Shown piece after piece: positions 33,032 to 41,580 of a DNA stretch of 64,000 nt. The DNA comes from Acanthococcus lagerstroemiae (Eukaryota; Arthropoda; Insecta; Hemiptera; Eriococcidae), in NCBI GenBank assembly GCA_031841125.1, contig CM063112.1, positions 25,384,603 to 25,448,602 on the forward strand. Direction: 5' to 3'. The notes beneath the pieces were generated by a model. The model was not told where the DNA came from, did not search any database, and saw only the letters and a program-made list of their open reading frames with translations. The position numbers and the translations under genes are program-made. Within the stretch, counting starts at the first letter, position 1. Every line of letters starts with the position of its first letter.

Positions 33032-35428
33032 ATTATAGGAGGGGACTTCAACGCCAAGCACTCCATTTGGGGTTCACGCACCATTAGTCCACGTGGCCGC
33101 GCACTCCTCAGCGCAGGCCAATCGTTCAACTGCTCGTTCCTCTCCAGCGGAGAGCCAACTTACTGGCCCACCGACCTAAACAAGGTCCCGGATCTGCTCG
33201 ACTTTTTCATCACCAGAGAGGTCTCCAACAACTACGCCCTCGCCGAGAACATCTCCGATCTATCTTCCGACCATGTCCCAGTGCTCCTAACAATTAGCAC
33301 AGAGATATTGATGAAGGCTAAGAGCACCCATCTAACCAATAAAAGGACTAATTGGGACTTATATCGCGACTCAATTTCTCTTGCCGTCAATCTCAAAGTT
33401 TTACTGAAGACCCCAGCAGAACTCGACACCGCAACGATAGAATTCACTAGCATCATTCGTGACGCAGCTAAAAAAGCTACCCCAGCATATAAGCCTCCAA
33501 TCTCTAAAGAACTGCTCTATCCTACCGAAGTACGCCAGCTTGTAAAAGAAAGAAGAATAGCAAGGAAAAAGTGGCAGAGAACTAGACTCCCGAGCGACAA
33601 GACGATTTTCAACAGGATCAGCAGAGAGGTCACCACTCTAATTCGAACTATTAACGAAAAAACCGTCGAGAACTATCTGGTCAATCTGTCGCCTGGCAAC
33701 GACTCTGATTACTCGCTGTGGAAAGCGACTAAACGACTAAAACAACCAGTCATTGGTGTCCCTCCTCTGAGGACTCCTGGTGGTGGCTGGGCTAGAAGTG
33801 AGCAGGAAAAAGCAGATCTGTTTGCTGACCAATTATCCGATACATTTACACCGCACAACATCGCATCAGACGCGCTGCCTGACACGTTGACTGAGTGCGA
33901 CGGACCAATCCAGTTCTTTACTCCCCTTGAGGTGGCCAAGGAGCTTGATCGCCTGAACCCAAAAAAGGCACCTGGTACAGATGATATTACCGCTGCTATG
34001 CTCAGGGAGCTACCAAAGAAAGGAATAGTGTTGCTCACCTATCTCAGCAACGCCGTCCTTCGACTTCATCACGAGCCCAAATGCTGGAAAACAGCAAAAA
34101 TAATCATGATTCTAAAAGCCGGTAAACCAGCTGAACAACCTACTTCGTACAGGCCAATCTCTCTTCTGCCGATTATGTCTAAGCTGTTTGAGAAATTATT
34201 CCTCAGCAGGTTAGCACCTGTCGTCGAGAGGAATAAACTGATCCCTGACCTGCAATTCGGATTTCGTAAGAAGCACTCGACTATCGAACAAGCCCACCGA
34301 GTGGTTGCAGTAATTGAGGAAGCCTTCGAAAACAACGAATTCTGCCCGGCCGTTTTCTTGGACGTTAGCCAGGCCTTCGATCGTGTCTGGCACAGCGGAC
34401 TCATTTATAAACTGCAGAATCTCCTCCCCGGGAGTTTCTGCGCAGTTATCGGTTCATACTTGAAGCATCGGCGGTTTGCAGTCACTTACAATTCGGCAAC
34501 TTCGAGAACCCACATCATCCGCGCAGGAGTGCCTCAAGGTAGCACGCTTGGCCCAATTTTATACCTATTGTACACGGCGGATATCCCGACTACTCGGAAA
34601 GTGACGGTTGCGTTATTCGCAGACGACACTGCCATTCTATCAACGCACAAAGAATACAGCATTGCGACCTCCCAATTACAAATCGCAGTCAATAAAGTCA
34701 CTTTATGGGCCAACAGATGGAAAATAAAACTCAACGAATCTAAATCTGTGAGAGTCGACTTTGCCCTCAGACCCCACAACATCGAACCCACCTACATAGC
34801 CAACAAGTCCGTACCTATATCAGGTTCGGCTCGGTACCTGGGCTTCCACCTGGACTCCAGGTTGACCTGGCAGATCCACGTCAACAAAAAAAAAGACCAT
34901 GTCAGAGCACTCCTGAGAAAATATTACTGGCTGCTAGGCTACCACTCTATGCTCGGCCTAGGTAACAAACGGCTAGTTTACTCGGCGATTATCAAGCCGT
35001 CCTGGTCATACGGCATCCAGGTCTGGGGTACCACGAAAAAATCGAATCGCGATGTAGTCCAGAGGGCGCAAAACAAAGTCCTCCGCTGCATAGTCAAAGC
35101 GCCATGGTTTGTATCCAATGCTACTATTCACCGCGACCTCCAAATGGATACGGTCGAAGAAACAATCAAGAAGGCTGCCGAAAAATACAGTAAGCGACTC
35201 CATAGTCATCCCAACGTCGAGGCTCAACTCCTGGACGAATCCATGATCACCAGAAGGCTCAAGAGGAACAAGCCTTCGGACCTCCTGTTGTAATTAATTT
35301 AATTGAGGACTAGCTAATTGCAGCGAAGCCTCCCCCTGTGATAACTACTATTATGTCAAAATTATTGGTGTATGTATGCCTAAAGGCAGTTCCGGTGTAT
35401 AAAAGAGAAAAACAAACAAAAAAAAAAA
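33032..35428 (+). mobile_element. 5'-truncated Jockey-clade LINE with target duplication and poly-A
   Basis: The element begins inside ORF2 and ends with an A-rich tail (35403-35428). CAAACATATC occurs just before it (33022-33031) and just after the tail (35433-35442), consistent with a 10-bp target duplication plus four untemplated bases. 5' truncation and poly-A are typical of target-primed reverse transcription. Confidence 0.85.
33035..35293 (+). CDS. Jockey-clade ORF2 (endonuclease C-terminus and complete reverse transcriptase)
   Basis: One uninterrupted frame of about 750 codons, lacking only the N-terminal ~100 residues lost by truncation. It has IIGGDFNAKHSIWGSR (endonuclease GDFN), LSSDHVPVLLTI (endonuclease SDH), then RT motifs NPKKAPGTDDITAAML, YRPISLLPIMSKLFEK, AVFLDVSQAFDRVWH, AGVPQGSTLGPILY and VALFADDTAIL with the FADD catalytic pair. 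SARYLGFHLD and the C-terminal domain follow to the stop at 35293. It nicks target DNA and copies LINE RNA. There is no natural start codon here, so it is not expected to be translated, but the absence of stops suggests a young copy. Confidence 0.9.
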   Translation: MGGDFNAKHSIWGSRTISPRGRALLSAGQSFNCSFLSSGEPTYWPTDLNKVPDLLDFFITREVSNNYALAENISDLSSDHVPVLLTISTEILMKAKSTHLTNKRTNWDLYRDSISLAVNLKVLLKTPAELDTATIEFTSIIRDAAKKATPAYKPPISKELLYPTEVRQLVKERRIARKKWQRTRLPSDKTIFNRISREVTTLIRTINEKTVENYLVNLSPGNDSDYSLWKATKRLKQPVIGVPPLRTPGGGWARSEQEKADLFADQLSDTFTPHNIASDALPDTLTECDGPIQFFTPLEVAKELDRLNPKKAPGTDDITAAMLRELPKKGIVLLTYLSNAVLRLHHEPKCWKTAKIIMILKAGKPAEQPTSYRPISLLPIMSKLFEKLFLSRLAPVVERNKLIPDLQFGFRKKHSTIEQAHRVVAVIEEAFENNEFCPAVFLDVSQAFDRVWHSGLIYKLQNLLPGSFCAVIGSYLKHRRFAVTYNSATSRTHIIRAGVPQGSTLGPILYLLYTADIPTTRKVTVALFADDTAILSTHKEYSIATSQLQIAVNKVTLWANRWKIKLNESKSVRVDFALRPHNIEPTYIANKSVPISGSARYLGFHLDSRLTWQIHVNKKKDHVRALLRKYYWLLGYHSMLGLGNKRLVYSAIIKPSWSYGIQVWGTTKKSNRDVVQRAQNKVLRCIVKAPWFVSNATIHRDLQMDTVEETIKKAAEKYSKRLHSHPNVEAQLLDESMITRRLKRNKPSDLLL

Positions 35429-35442
35429 TCATCAAACATATC

Positions 35443-36046
35443 GTTCCAAAACGTGCTTTGTCCAGAATTTTTCTAGTTTCTTCGGCTGCTTGTTATCAGT
35501 TTGAATATTGCGTTGTTTACCGGCATGATATGGTTCCTGGTATCAGTTGTAATGACAATATCGTGAAAATTATAGGTTTTCTGATATTTGCAGTGGAAAT
35601 TGAGCCTATGAAAGGTATTGGAAAAAAGGTGGAAAAAAAATTCATTTTTTTTTTAAAGAGGATTATGCTGTATACCCTTTAATAGTACAGAGTGTGTATA
35701 TTTTGTAATGATGTTAAAAAGTGGACGTTCGTGAGGGTCAAAGAAGAAGAAAGAAGAACCCTGAGGAATGACAAAAAAAATGTGAAAAAAAAAGCTCGTC
35801 ATTCATTAGCAGTAAAAGATATAACGAGGCTTATATCATCATGTAACCACGGAGGCGAATGCACATTTTGCGGAGCAGCTTGGCTATCCAAGAGTGATAA
35901 GGAAGGTATGTTCTTATTGATATCAGTGACATTTTTCTACCTGTTAGAGCAGTAGTTTGTAGTTTATTTTTCTTACTGATTAGAGTTTTGGAAACTGGTC
36001 CACCGACCAGCAGATGCAGCGGCGCAGAATGCAAGCATTTTAAAAT
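35443..36046. other. Unassigned sequence
   Basis: Short frames only. A Cys-rich snippet (GGECTFCGAAW near 35850) could be a decayed zinc finger of the neighbouring DUF-type gene, but this is uncertain. Confidence 0.3.
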
Positions 36047-36135
36047 ACAGTTGACGCCGCTTATTAGAACCACTTCGGGACCATAGCAAATTGGTTCCAA
36101 TAACCGAATGGTTCAATTACCCGAAGTACAAAGTT
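36046..36135 (+). mobile_element. Left-end fragment of a pogo/Tigger-type element
   Basis: TA followed by CAGTTGACGCCGCTTATTAG and then GGTTCCAATAACCGAATGGTTCAATTACCCGAAG is the style of Tigger/pogo termini (CAGT start, TA target, internal 'ATAACCGAA' words). No right end or transposase accompanies it. Confidence 0.5.
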
Positions 36136-36310
36136 TGCTGATATTTTTAACAAAACGTTTAATTTGGGATTTGGTCGGACAAAAACAGATGAATGTTCCA
36201 TGTGCAAAATATTAGAGGTGAAAAGTAAAGAGGGTACAGAAGAAGCTCAGAAGGAAAACAAACTACTTTGAGATTTCCATACTGTTCGATGGAAAAAATT
36301 TTACAAACTG

Positions 36311-36916
36311 TTGGAAGATGCAAGATGTAGAAGAGATACTCTTGCGATAGTCTCCGATCTACAGCAAACACAACCGTTACCGCAAACTAATGTTTCCGAA
36401 GCTTTTTACAGACGTCAACTGTGGGATTACAATTTAGGGGTTGTAATCCACAGTCACAGTAAGAAGCAGCCGATAAACAATGTTTTCCTATATACATGGT
36501 TAGAATCGCAGAGTGGCCGCAGTTCCAATGAAGTTGCTTCAGTTTTGCAGAATATGTTTCACACAGGTTGCAAAATAGAATTAAAAAATACCGATATCAT
36601 CACTTGGCGCTCTTTTCTGATTCATGCGCTGCTGAAATGCGCGAATGCTCGAGAAATGAAATTTCGGGACATTACATTCGCATTGCCAATAAGGGGACAC
36701 AGCTACTTGCCTCCAGACCGGGTGTTTGGAAGGATTGAAAGAGAGGTCAGGAAAAAAGAGGATATTGTGTCACCACAACAGTATTACAATATTTTCAAGA
36801 ATTATGGGAAAGTGAGGGTATTTCCTCAAGATTGGCAGGTATTTGATTATAAAGAATTAGCGGAATCAACCTTGATGAATTGTGCCAAACTGAAGCTGCG
36901 TAGGCTCGCATTTTGA
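36311..36916 (+). CDS. Transposon-associated protein of the DUF7869-like type, partial
   Basis: A 201-codon open frame from a non-ATG position. The order is SDLQQTQPLPQTN, EAFYRRQLWDYN, FLYTWLESQSGRSSNEVAS, then GHSYLPPDRVFGRIEREVRK, PQQYYNIF and FPQDWQVFDYK. This order recalls an uncharacterised domain frequent in invertebrate transposon-derived proteins. Function is unknown; an RNase-H-like fold has been suspected for such proteins, but I cannot show it here. The aspartates of the core region appear to be missing between VLQNMF and the HSYLPPDR block, indicating an internal deletion. It lies 135 bp upstream of the Harbinger fragment on the same strand. Confidence 0.5.
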   Translation: MEDARCRRDTLAIVSDLQQTQPLPQTNVSEAFYRRQLWDYNLGVVIHSHSKKQPINNVFLYTWLESQSGRSSNEVASVLQNMFHTGCKIELKNTDIITWRSFLIHALLKCANAREMKFRDITFALPIRGHSYLPPDRVFGRIEREVRKKEDIVSPQQYYNIFKNYGKVRVFPQDWQVFDYKELAESTLMNCAKLKLRRLAF

Positions 36917-37051
36917 GGTTTAAGAAAAATTCGACTAGTGTGGCTGTTGCGGCAGTAGCGGCAGATAACTACAGTTTCATGTTTAGTACATTCAAGATTC
37001 TGAAAAAAGGAATGGTGTCAAGCTATTTGGGAGACTCTGAATTCAATATAT

Positions 37052-37335
37052 TTGCCTAAACTAGATGAAATGCGATGGAGAGAAATTGCAAAAGAATTTC
37101 AAGCACAATGGCATTTTCCACATTGTTTAGGTGCACCAGACAGAAAACATATACAGCTACGCTGTCCTTCTCGAGCTGGTTCCCGTTACTTTAATTACAA
37201 GGGTACATATTCAATTGTACTGATGGCATTAGTGGATGCGAATTATAAATTCATTTGGATTGATATTGGAGAATATGATCGAAGTAGTGATGGTGGAATA
37301 TATTCTAGGTCTGATTTTGGGACAAAAAGTTGATC
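37052..37335 (+). pseudogene. PIF/Harbinger transposase, N-terminal part of DDE domain
   Basis: WREIAKEFQAQWHFPHCLGAPDRKHIQ (first catalytic Asp in the position of 'GaiDGKH'), YFNYKGTYSIVLMALVDANYKF, then SSDGGIYSRSDFG (second Asp region) match HARBI1-like nucleases. Coding similarity stops at about 37328 and resumes at 41169, after a 3.8-kb insertion. Harbinger transposases cut and paste DNA into 3-bp target sites. Confidence 0.85.
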
Positions 37336-37365
37336 TTTAAAATTCACCCATGAAAAATATCATAA

Positions 37366-37392
37366 ATGGCACACATGGATGAAATTCATCCA
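37366..37392 (+). repeat. Left inverted repeat of the 3.8-kb insertion
   Basis: Matches 41141-41168 in reverse complement, with one mismatch near the centre of the internal palindrome. Confidence 0.8.
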
Positions 37393-37891
37393 CCTAATAA
37401 AATAATGAATTTTGTCTATAAATATCTAAAATTTAGGAAATCAATTATAGGACGTTAATACACTATGAAACCACAAAAAATTCAATATGTGAAAAAATTG
37501 CCTATCGTTGAATTTGAAGGAGCAAACTGGTCTTGAAAAAAGGGTTAAATTGTGCAATTTGATGATACTAAAAAAAAAAATCAAAAATGGGGAAATTTAA
37601 ACATGAGGCATAATTGTACTCATCATTTACAACAAACAAAGTTAGGTGACCCTATTGCCTACTGCCATTTTTGAAGGGACAATTAATAATTATTTGTTAA
37701 ATACAAAATACTTAGTATTTTTTTGTCAACTTTTTTTTTCTCTTTTTGAATGAATGTCAGACCAATAAAAATTTTGGGACATAGAGATTTTTACTCCGTT
37801 TTATTTATTGCAATGTTACCAACTTGGGCAGCAAAAATTGCTATTTTCTTCTGAATAATTAAATTGCTAACATACAGTAAAAACCAATAAT

Positions 37892-38386
37892 TTAAGAAGA
37901 CGTTAAAAACTTAACTAAGTTACAAGCACATACTCGAGCGCCATATTCGTTTAAGTGTAGACCGTGTTTTGTAAAATGCTCTCGACGCAAAAACGTATTT
38001 GGGTCAAAAATTATAAGGTTTGGGACCTTACGTTTGAGAATGGTCAAATTTACTTTTTCAACTAACTGATTCAATTGCGGTTGATCCCAGCGGTAGAATA
38101 CCAACACGAAAACTGGTTTTCCGCATTTCTCGATGAGTTTTCCAGCGAAAGTTTGTACCGCTGGTAGGACATCTGCCGGATGATCATCGATGTTATTCGT
38201 ACCACCAATCATTACAACCAATTCACCACTGTCACAATGAACTTGCTCAACAATTTCTTTGATCGGTGCTCCGGAGGATGTATAGACGTATGAGCTGGTA
38301 CCATGTTTTCGCCATTTCTTTGCTAAATACTTCTGGATTTTTCTGCTGTGACTATCAGCGAATACAGAGACGTTCGAAACTGGCAT
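37892..38386 (-). CDS. SGNH/GDSL-hydrolase-like protein, 164 aa
   Basis: The ATG at 38386 opens an intact frame ending at TAA (37892). The SGNH blocks are in order: block I VFADSHSRKI (nucleophile Ser about residue 12), a Gly-containing block around SSGAPIKE, block III MIGGTNNIDD (Asn of the oxyanion hole), and block V HGLHLNEYGARV with the catalytic His. These enzymes are esterases or acyl-hydrolases. At 164 aa it is a minimal SGNH domain with no signal peptide, so a cytosolic product or a non-catalytic RNA-binding relative (the Oskar OSK domain is a related fold) is possible. It lies divergent to the piggyBac frame (ATGs 268 bp apart) within the same inverted repeats, and unlike its neighbour it has no frameshift. 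Confidence 0.7.
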   Translation of the reverse strand: MPVSNVSVFADSHSRKIQKYLAKKWRKHGTSSYVYTSSGAPIKEIVEQVHCDSGELVVMIGGTNNIDDHPADVLPAVQTFAGKLIEKCGKPVFVLVFYRWDQPQLNQLVEKVNLTILKRKVPNLIIFDPNTFLRREHFTKHGLHLNEYGARVCACNLVKFLTSS

Positions 38387-38653
38387 TTTACATTAGCTGC
38401 TCTTCTTCCATAATTATACGAATACAGTGACCACTTTGAATGAAAATTAAGCTTTTACAATCTTTTTGCTGAATTCTCATTGTTGCTAAGCATAATTTTT
38501 TCCTCCAATACGTGACATGGCTTTAAAATACACATATATTCGAAAATACCATGGGAAGGGGAAAATATGTGAACCTCTTCCAGTTTATTCTTAAAACATT
38601 CAGTTTTGCAAAAACTTGCGTCCCGAACGACCGTTACACACACACACGTAAAA

Positions 38654-40537
38654 ATGGCAGCTCCGTCAACGTCCTCGAATGTACACGATGATCTCTACAA
38701 TTTGCTTTTCGACGTCGGCTACGAGTTCGAAGCTGAAGACGATCCAGAAGATCCAGATTTTGTTTTTGAAGATGAGCATGATGAGGACGAGTTTGAACCA
38801 GCGGAGGCAAGTCAAGTTAGTCGATCAACGATTGCTGGTCCATCGTGGTACATTGGTCGAGACGGGACGCAGTGGAAAGTCAACCATGTTGTTACACATG
38901 GTCGCGGCTTGACGTTCACCCAGAAACTCTACGTACCTGGATGCGAGAAGGGCGCCAAGACCGCTGATACTCCTCTTAACTTCTGGAAGTTATTCGTTGA
39001 CGAAAAAATTGGAGTTGAAGGCTGGCCAAAGACGTGAATCTCATTCTACTACGCAGTCCCACCATAACAAGACGACAATCACGGAATTATACGCCGTTTT
39101 TGGTCTACTGTATCTCATCGGCATACACAAGAATTCAAAGGTAAATGTGTCTGATTCATGGTCCAGCGACAATGGTATTACCGTTTTAGGGCAACAATGT
39201 CTGAACACCGTTTTCGATTTCTCCTCATCTGCATAAGATTTGATGACAAGGATACAAGAGATCAACGTCTCAAAGATGATAATTTTGCTGCTATTCGAGA
39301 GTTTTGGTCTAAATTCATATTAAATTGTACGGATCATTACCGTCCCGCCCATAATATGACCATAGATGAACAACTAATGGGGTTCAGGGGAAATTGTCGC
39401 TTTAGAGTATACATTCGTTTGAAACCAGTTAAATACGGGTTAAAAATATTTATGTTACATGACTTCACGACATATTACATGTACAATGCTATCCCGTATG
39501 CAGGAAAATCGGAAAACGAAAAAATTGTGGAGGAAAAGAAAAAGGAGGAAGTGAGAGAAAAAGGAGGAAGTGAGAGAAAAAGTTCAAGCTCAGAAAAAAC
39601 CTCCAAAGAAATTTAAAATTACTGCTGAAAAACAAAAAGAGGAGAAAGAAAAAAGGGCAGAAAATTTAGAAAAGCAATTTGTTGCGTCTCGTTATGTTAA
39701 GGAACTTTGCATTCCCATTCAAAACACAACTCGTAACATTACTGTAGAGGTACACCAGTATCCCATTATTTAATGAAATGCTAAGTGAGAATAAAATATC
39801 TATGGTCGGTACAGTTAGAAAAGGCTTACTCCAAGTGCCCCAATATTTTATTGAAAAACAGAAACCAGATACAAGCCTCTATGCGTTCGACAAAACAAAA
39901 GTTTTGATGTCTTATACGTCCAGTACAAAAACTCCAAAAGTGGTTCTCCTAATGTCCACCCTTAAACATATGTACAATACGCATGTAGATAAGAAAACGA
40001 ACAAGCCCAACCTAATATTATTTTACAATAATACAAAGGGAGGTACCAATACATTCGATCTTTTGTGTGCGAATTACACTACAGCGAGGAAAACGAATAG
40101 ATGGACGATGAGATTGTCTTACGGAATTTTAGACATGGCTGGGATTAATTCAATGATTTTGTACACCCTCAATAAGAATGCGCAATCAGAACAGACAGAT
40201 AAAACTTATAAAAAAATAGTTCGTAGAAAATTTTTGCAAAATTTGGGTAAAGCGCTTATTGAACCCCACTTGCGAGATCGATATAAAAATGTAAACATTC
40301 GGTTGGGAATTAGGTTGGCTATTGAAGAAATTTTGAACATCGAAGCTTCTACCTCTTCCTCCGCAGCATCAACTGCTTCGTCTTCTACCCCTCGGTCACA
40401 ACTAGCTTACAACAAAATGTTACATTTGCCAGGAGAAGAAACGGAGACGTAATAAAATCGGAGAATGTGACATATGCCAACAAGGATTTTGTAAAGAGCA
40501 TCAACTTGCACGTTGTGTACGCTGTGGATCTACGTAA
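38654..40537 (+). pseudogene. piggyBac-type transposase (PGBD family), frameshifted, catalytic Asp lost
   Basis: It starts MAAPSTSSNVHDD with an acidic N-terminus. Later blocks are LYAVFGLLYLIGIHKNS, FRATMSEHRFRFLLICIRFDD, TIDEQLMGFRGNCRFRVYIRLKPVKYGLK (first catalytic Asp), NTTRNITV, EMLSENKISMVGTVRKGL and NNTKGGTNTFDLLCANYTTARKTNRW. The C-terminal zinc motif CDICQQGFCKEHQLARCVRCG reaches 40537. Frame changes occur near 39040, 39160, 39590, 39760 and 40450. Between NITV and SIPLFNEML, the 'DNWF(T)' block with the second catalytic Asp is deleted, and the segment before it is a K/E-rich low-complexity expansion. In the third block the expected GGVD aspartate reads GGTN. It cannot be catalytically active. 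Confidence 0.88.
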
Positions 40538-41140
40538 TCGATTGTACTCGCATTTTTTCAAAGATCAAATGTACAAATAAAAATCTCGTTATATCGGTTA
40601 TGTGTTGGTACTATGTATTCTTAGATAAAAATCTACTGGCAATATTGACATGTCTTTTGAAATCAAGAAAATTAGAAAATATCGCTCAAAAATTGTATAG
40701 CTCATTCAATACCAACTGGCTATATGCTCATTATTATTTTTTATATTACTAATTCACACAACCAAACTACTTTTTACATTTCCTCACTTTTCAAATTTTT
40801 CATGAACCAGAAAAAAACCCCACATAATTATAAAAGTTTTTGCTCCTTCAATACCGACGATAGGCAATATGTACATATAACATTTTTTGCTGTAAATATT
40901 AAGAGCAATAAGTTGCCATAGTTAGATTTGCAAATTTTGAATTTTTTATAACAAAAAAAAATGTACCGGTACTACACAATTTATATTTTTGCACTTGGCC
41001 ACACTGACTAAAACTACTGCCGCACGAGGCACGAATGTCGCTTGGTGTCGAATGAGGGTGTAATAATAGTAGCATAATTGCGCCCCTACGTTTAACGCGT
41101 AGAGTTACTACCAGGATGGCGCGGCAACGAGATATACCAG
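40538..41140. other. 3' non-coding part of the 3.8-kb insertion
   Basis: AT-rich, with the inverted subterminal motif near 40840-40868. No gene. Confidence 0.5.
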
Positions 41141-41168
41141 ATGGATGATTTTCATCCATGTGTGCCAT
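41141..41168 (-). repeat. Right inverted repeat of the 3.8-kb insertion
   Basis: Mirror of 37366-37392. Immediately outside it the Harbinger reading frame restarts (SKALNFPSAENL). Confidence 0.8.
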
Positions 41169-41413
41169 TCTAAGGCTCTCAATTTTCCTAGCGCTGAAAA
41201 TCTGACCTCAGATGGAGCAGCTTACCCATATGTAATAGTTGCTGATGAAGCACTCCCTTTGAAAACATATATTATGCGACCCTATGCTCGAGTTTCTATT
41301 AAAGATGATGAAGAACAGATTTACAATTACAGACTGTTAAAAGCTAGAAGTACTGTGGAAAATGCGTTTGGCATTTTGGCGGGAAGGTGGAGAATTTTTC
41401 TCAAGCTGATGGC
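41169..41413 (+). pseudogene. PIF/Harbinger transposase, C-terminal part
   Basis: SKALNFPSAENLTSDGAAYPYVIVADEALPLKTYIMRPYA contains the third acidic residue region ('DEAFPL'). It is followed by YNYRLLKARSTVENAFGILAGRWRIF, the classic Harbinger C-terminal signature. It continues the protein interrupted at 37328. Confidence 0.85.
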
Positions 41414-41580
41414 CCACCCCAGGAGGGAGGGGTCTTTGGTGAAGGAAGCACCGTGTTGTTTTCATATGATTTCCATAGAAATTCTTTTATGTAGGGTAAG
41501 ATACACTTATGTTACTCTGACGTCCAGTGCCGTATTCATATATAGGCAACAGGAGGAATGACGTAGGAGGAGCTGGGAGC

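Larger units (their letters stand above)
37366..41168. mobile_element. 3.8-kb insertion bounded by a 27-28-bp inverted repeat, carrying piggyBac-type and SGNH-like genes
   Basis: ATGGCACACATGGATGAAAT (37366 onward, to TCATCCA at 37392) is mirrored at 41141-41168, one base differing. The repeat is itself partly palindromic (GGATGAAATTCATCC). Further in, TGCCTATCGT...TTGAAGGAGCAAA at 37498-37527 is mirrored at about 40840-40868, as expected for long transposon subterminal repeats. The unit interrupts the Harbinger gene. No TTAA or other clean target duplication is visible, which is odd for piggyBac. Confidence 0.6.
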
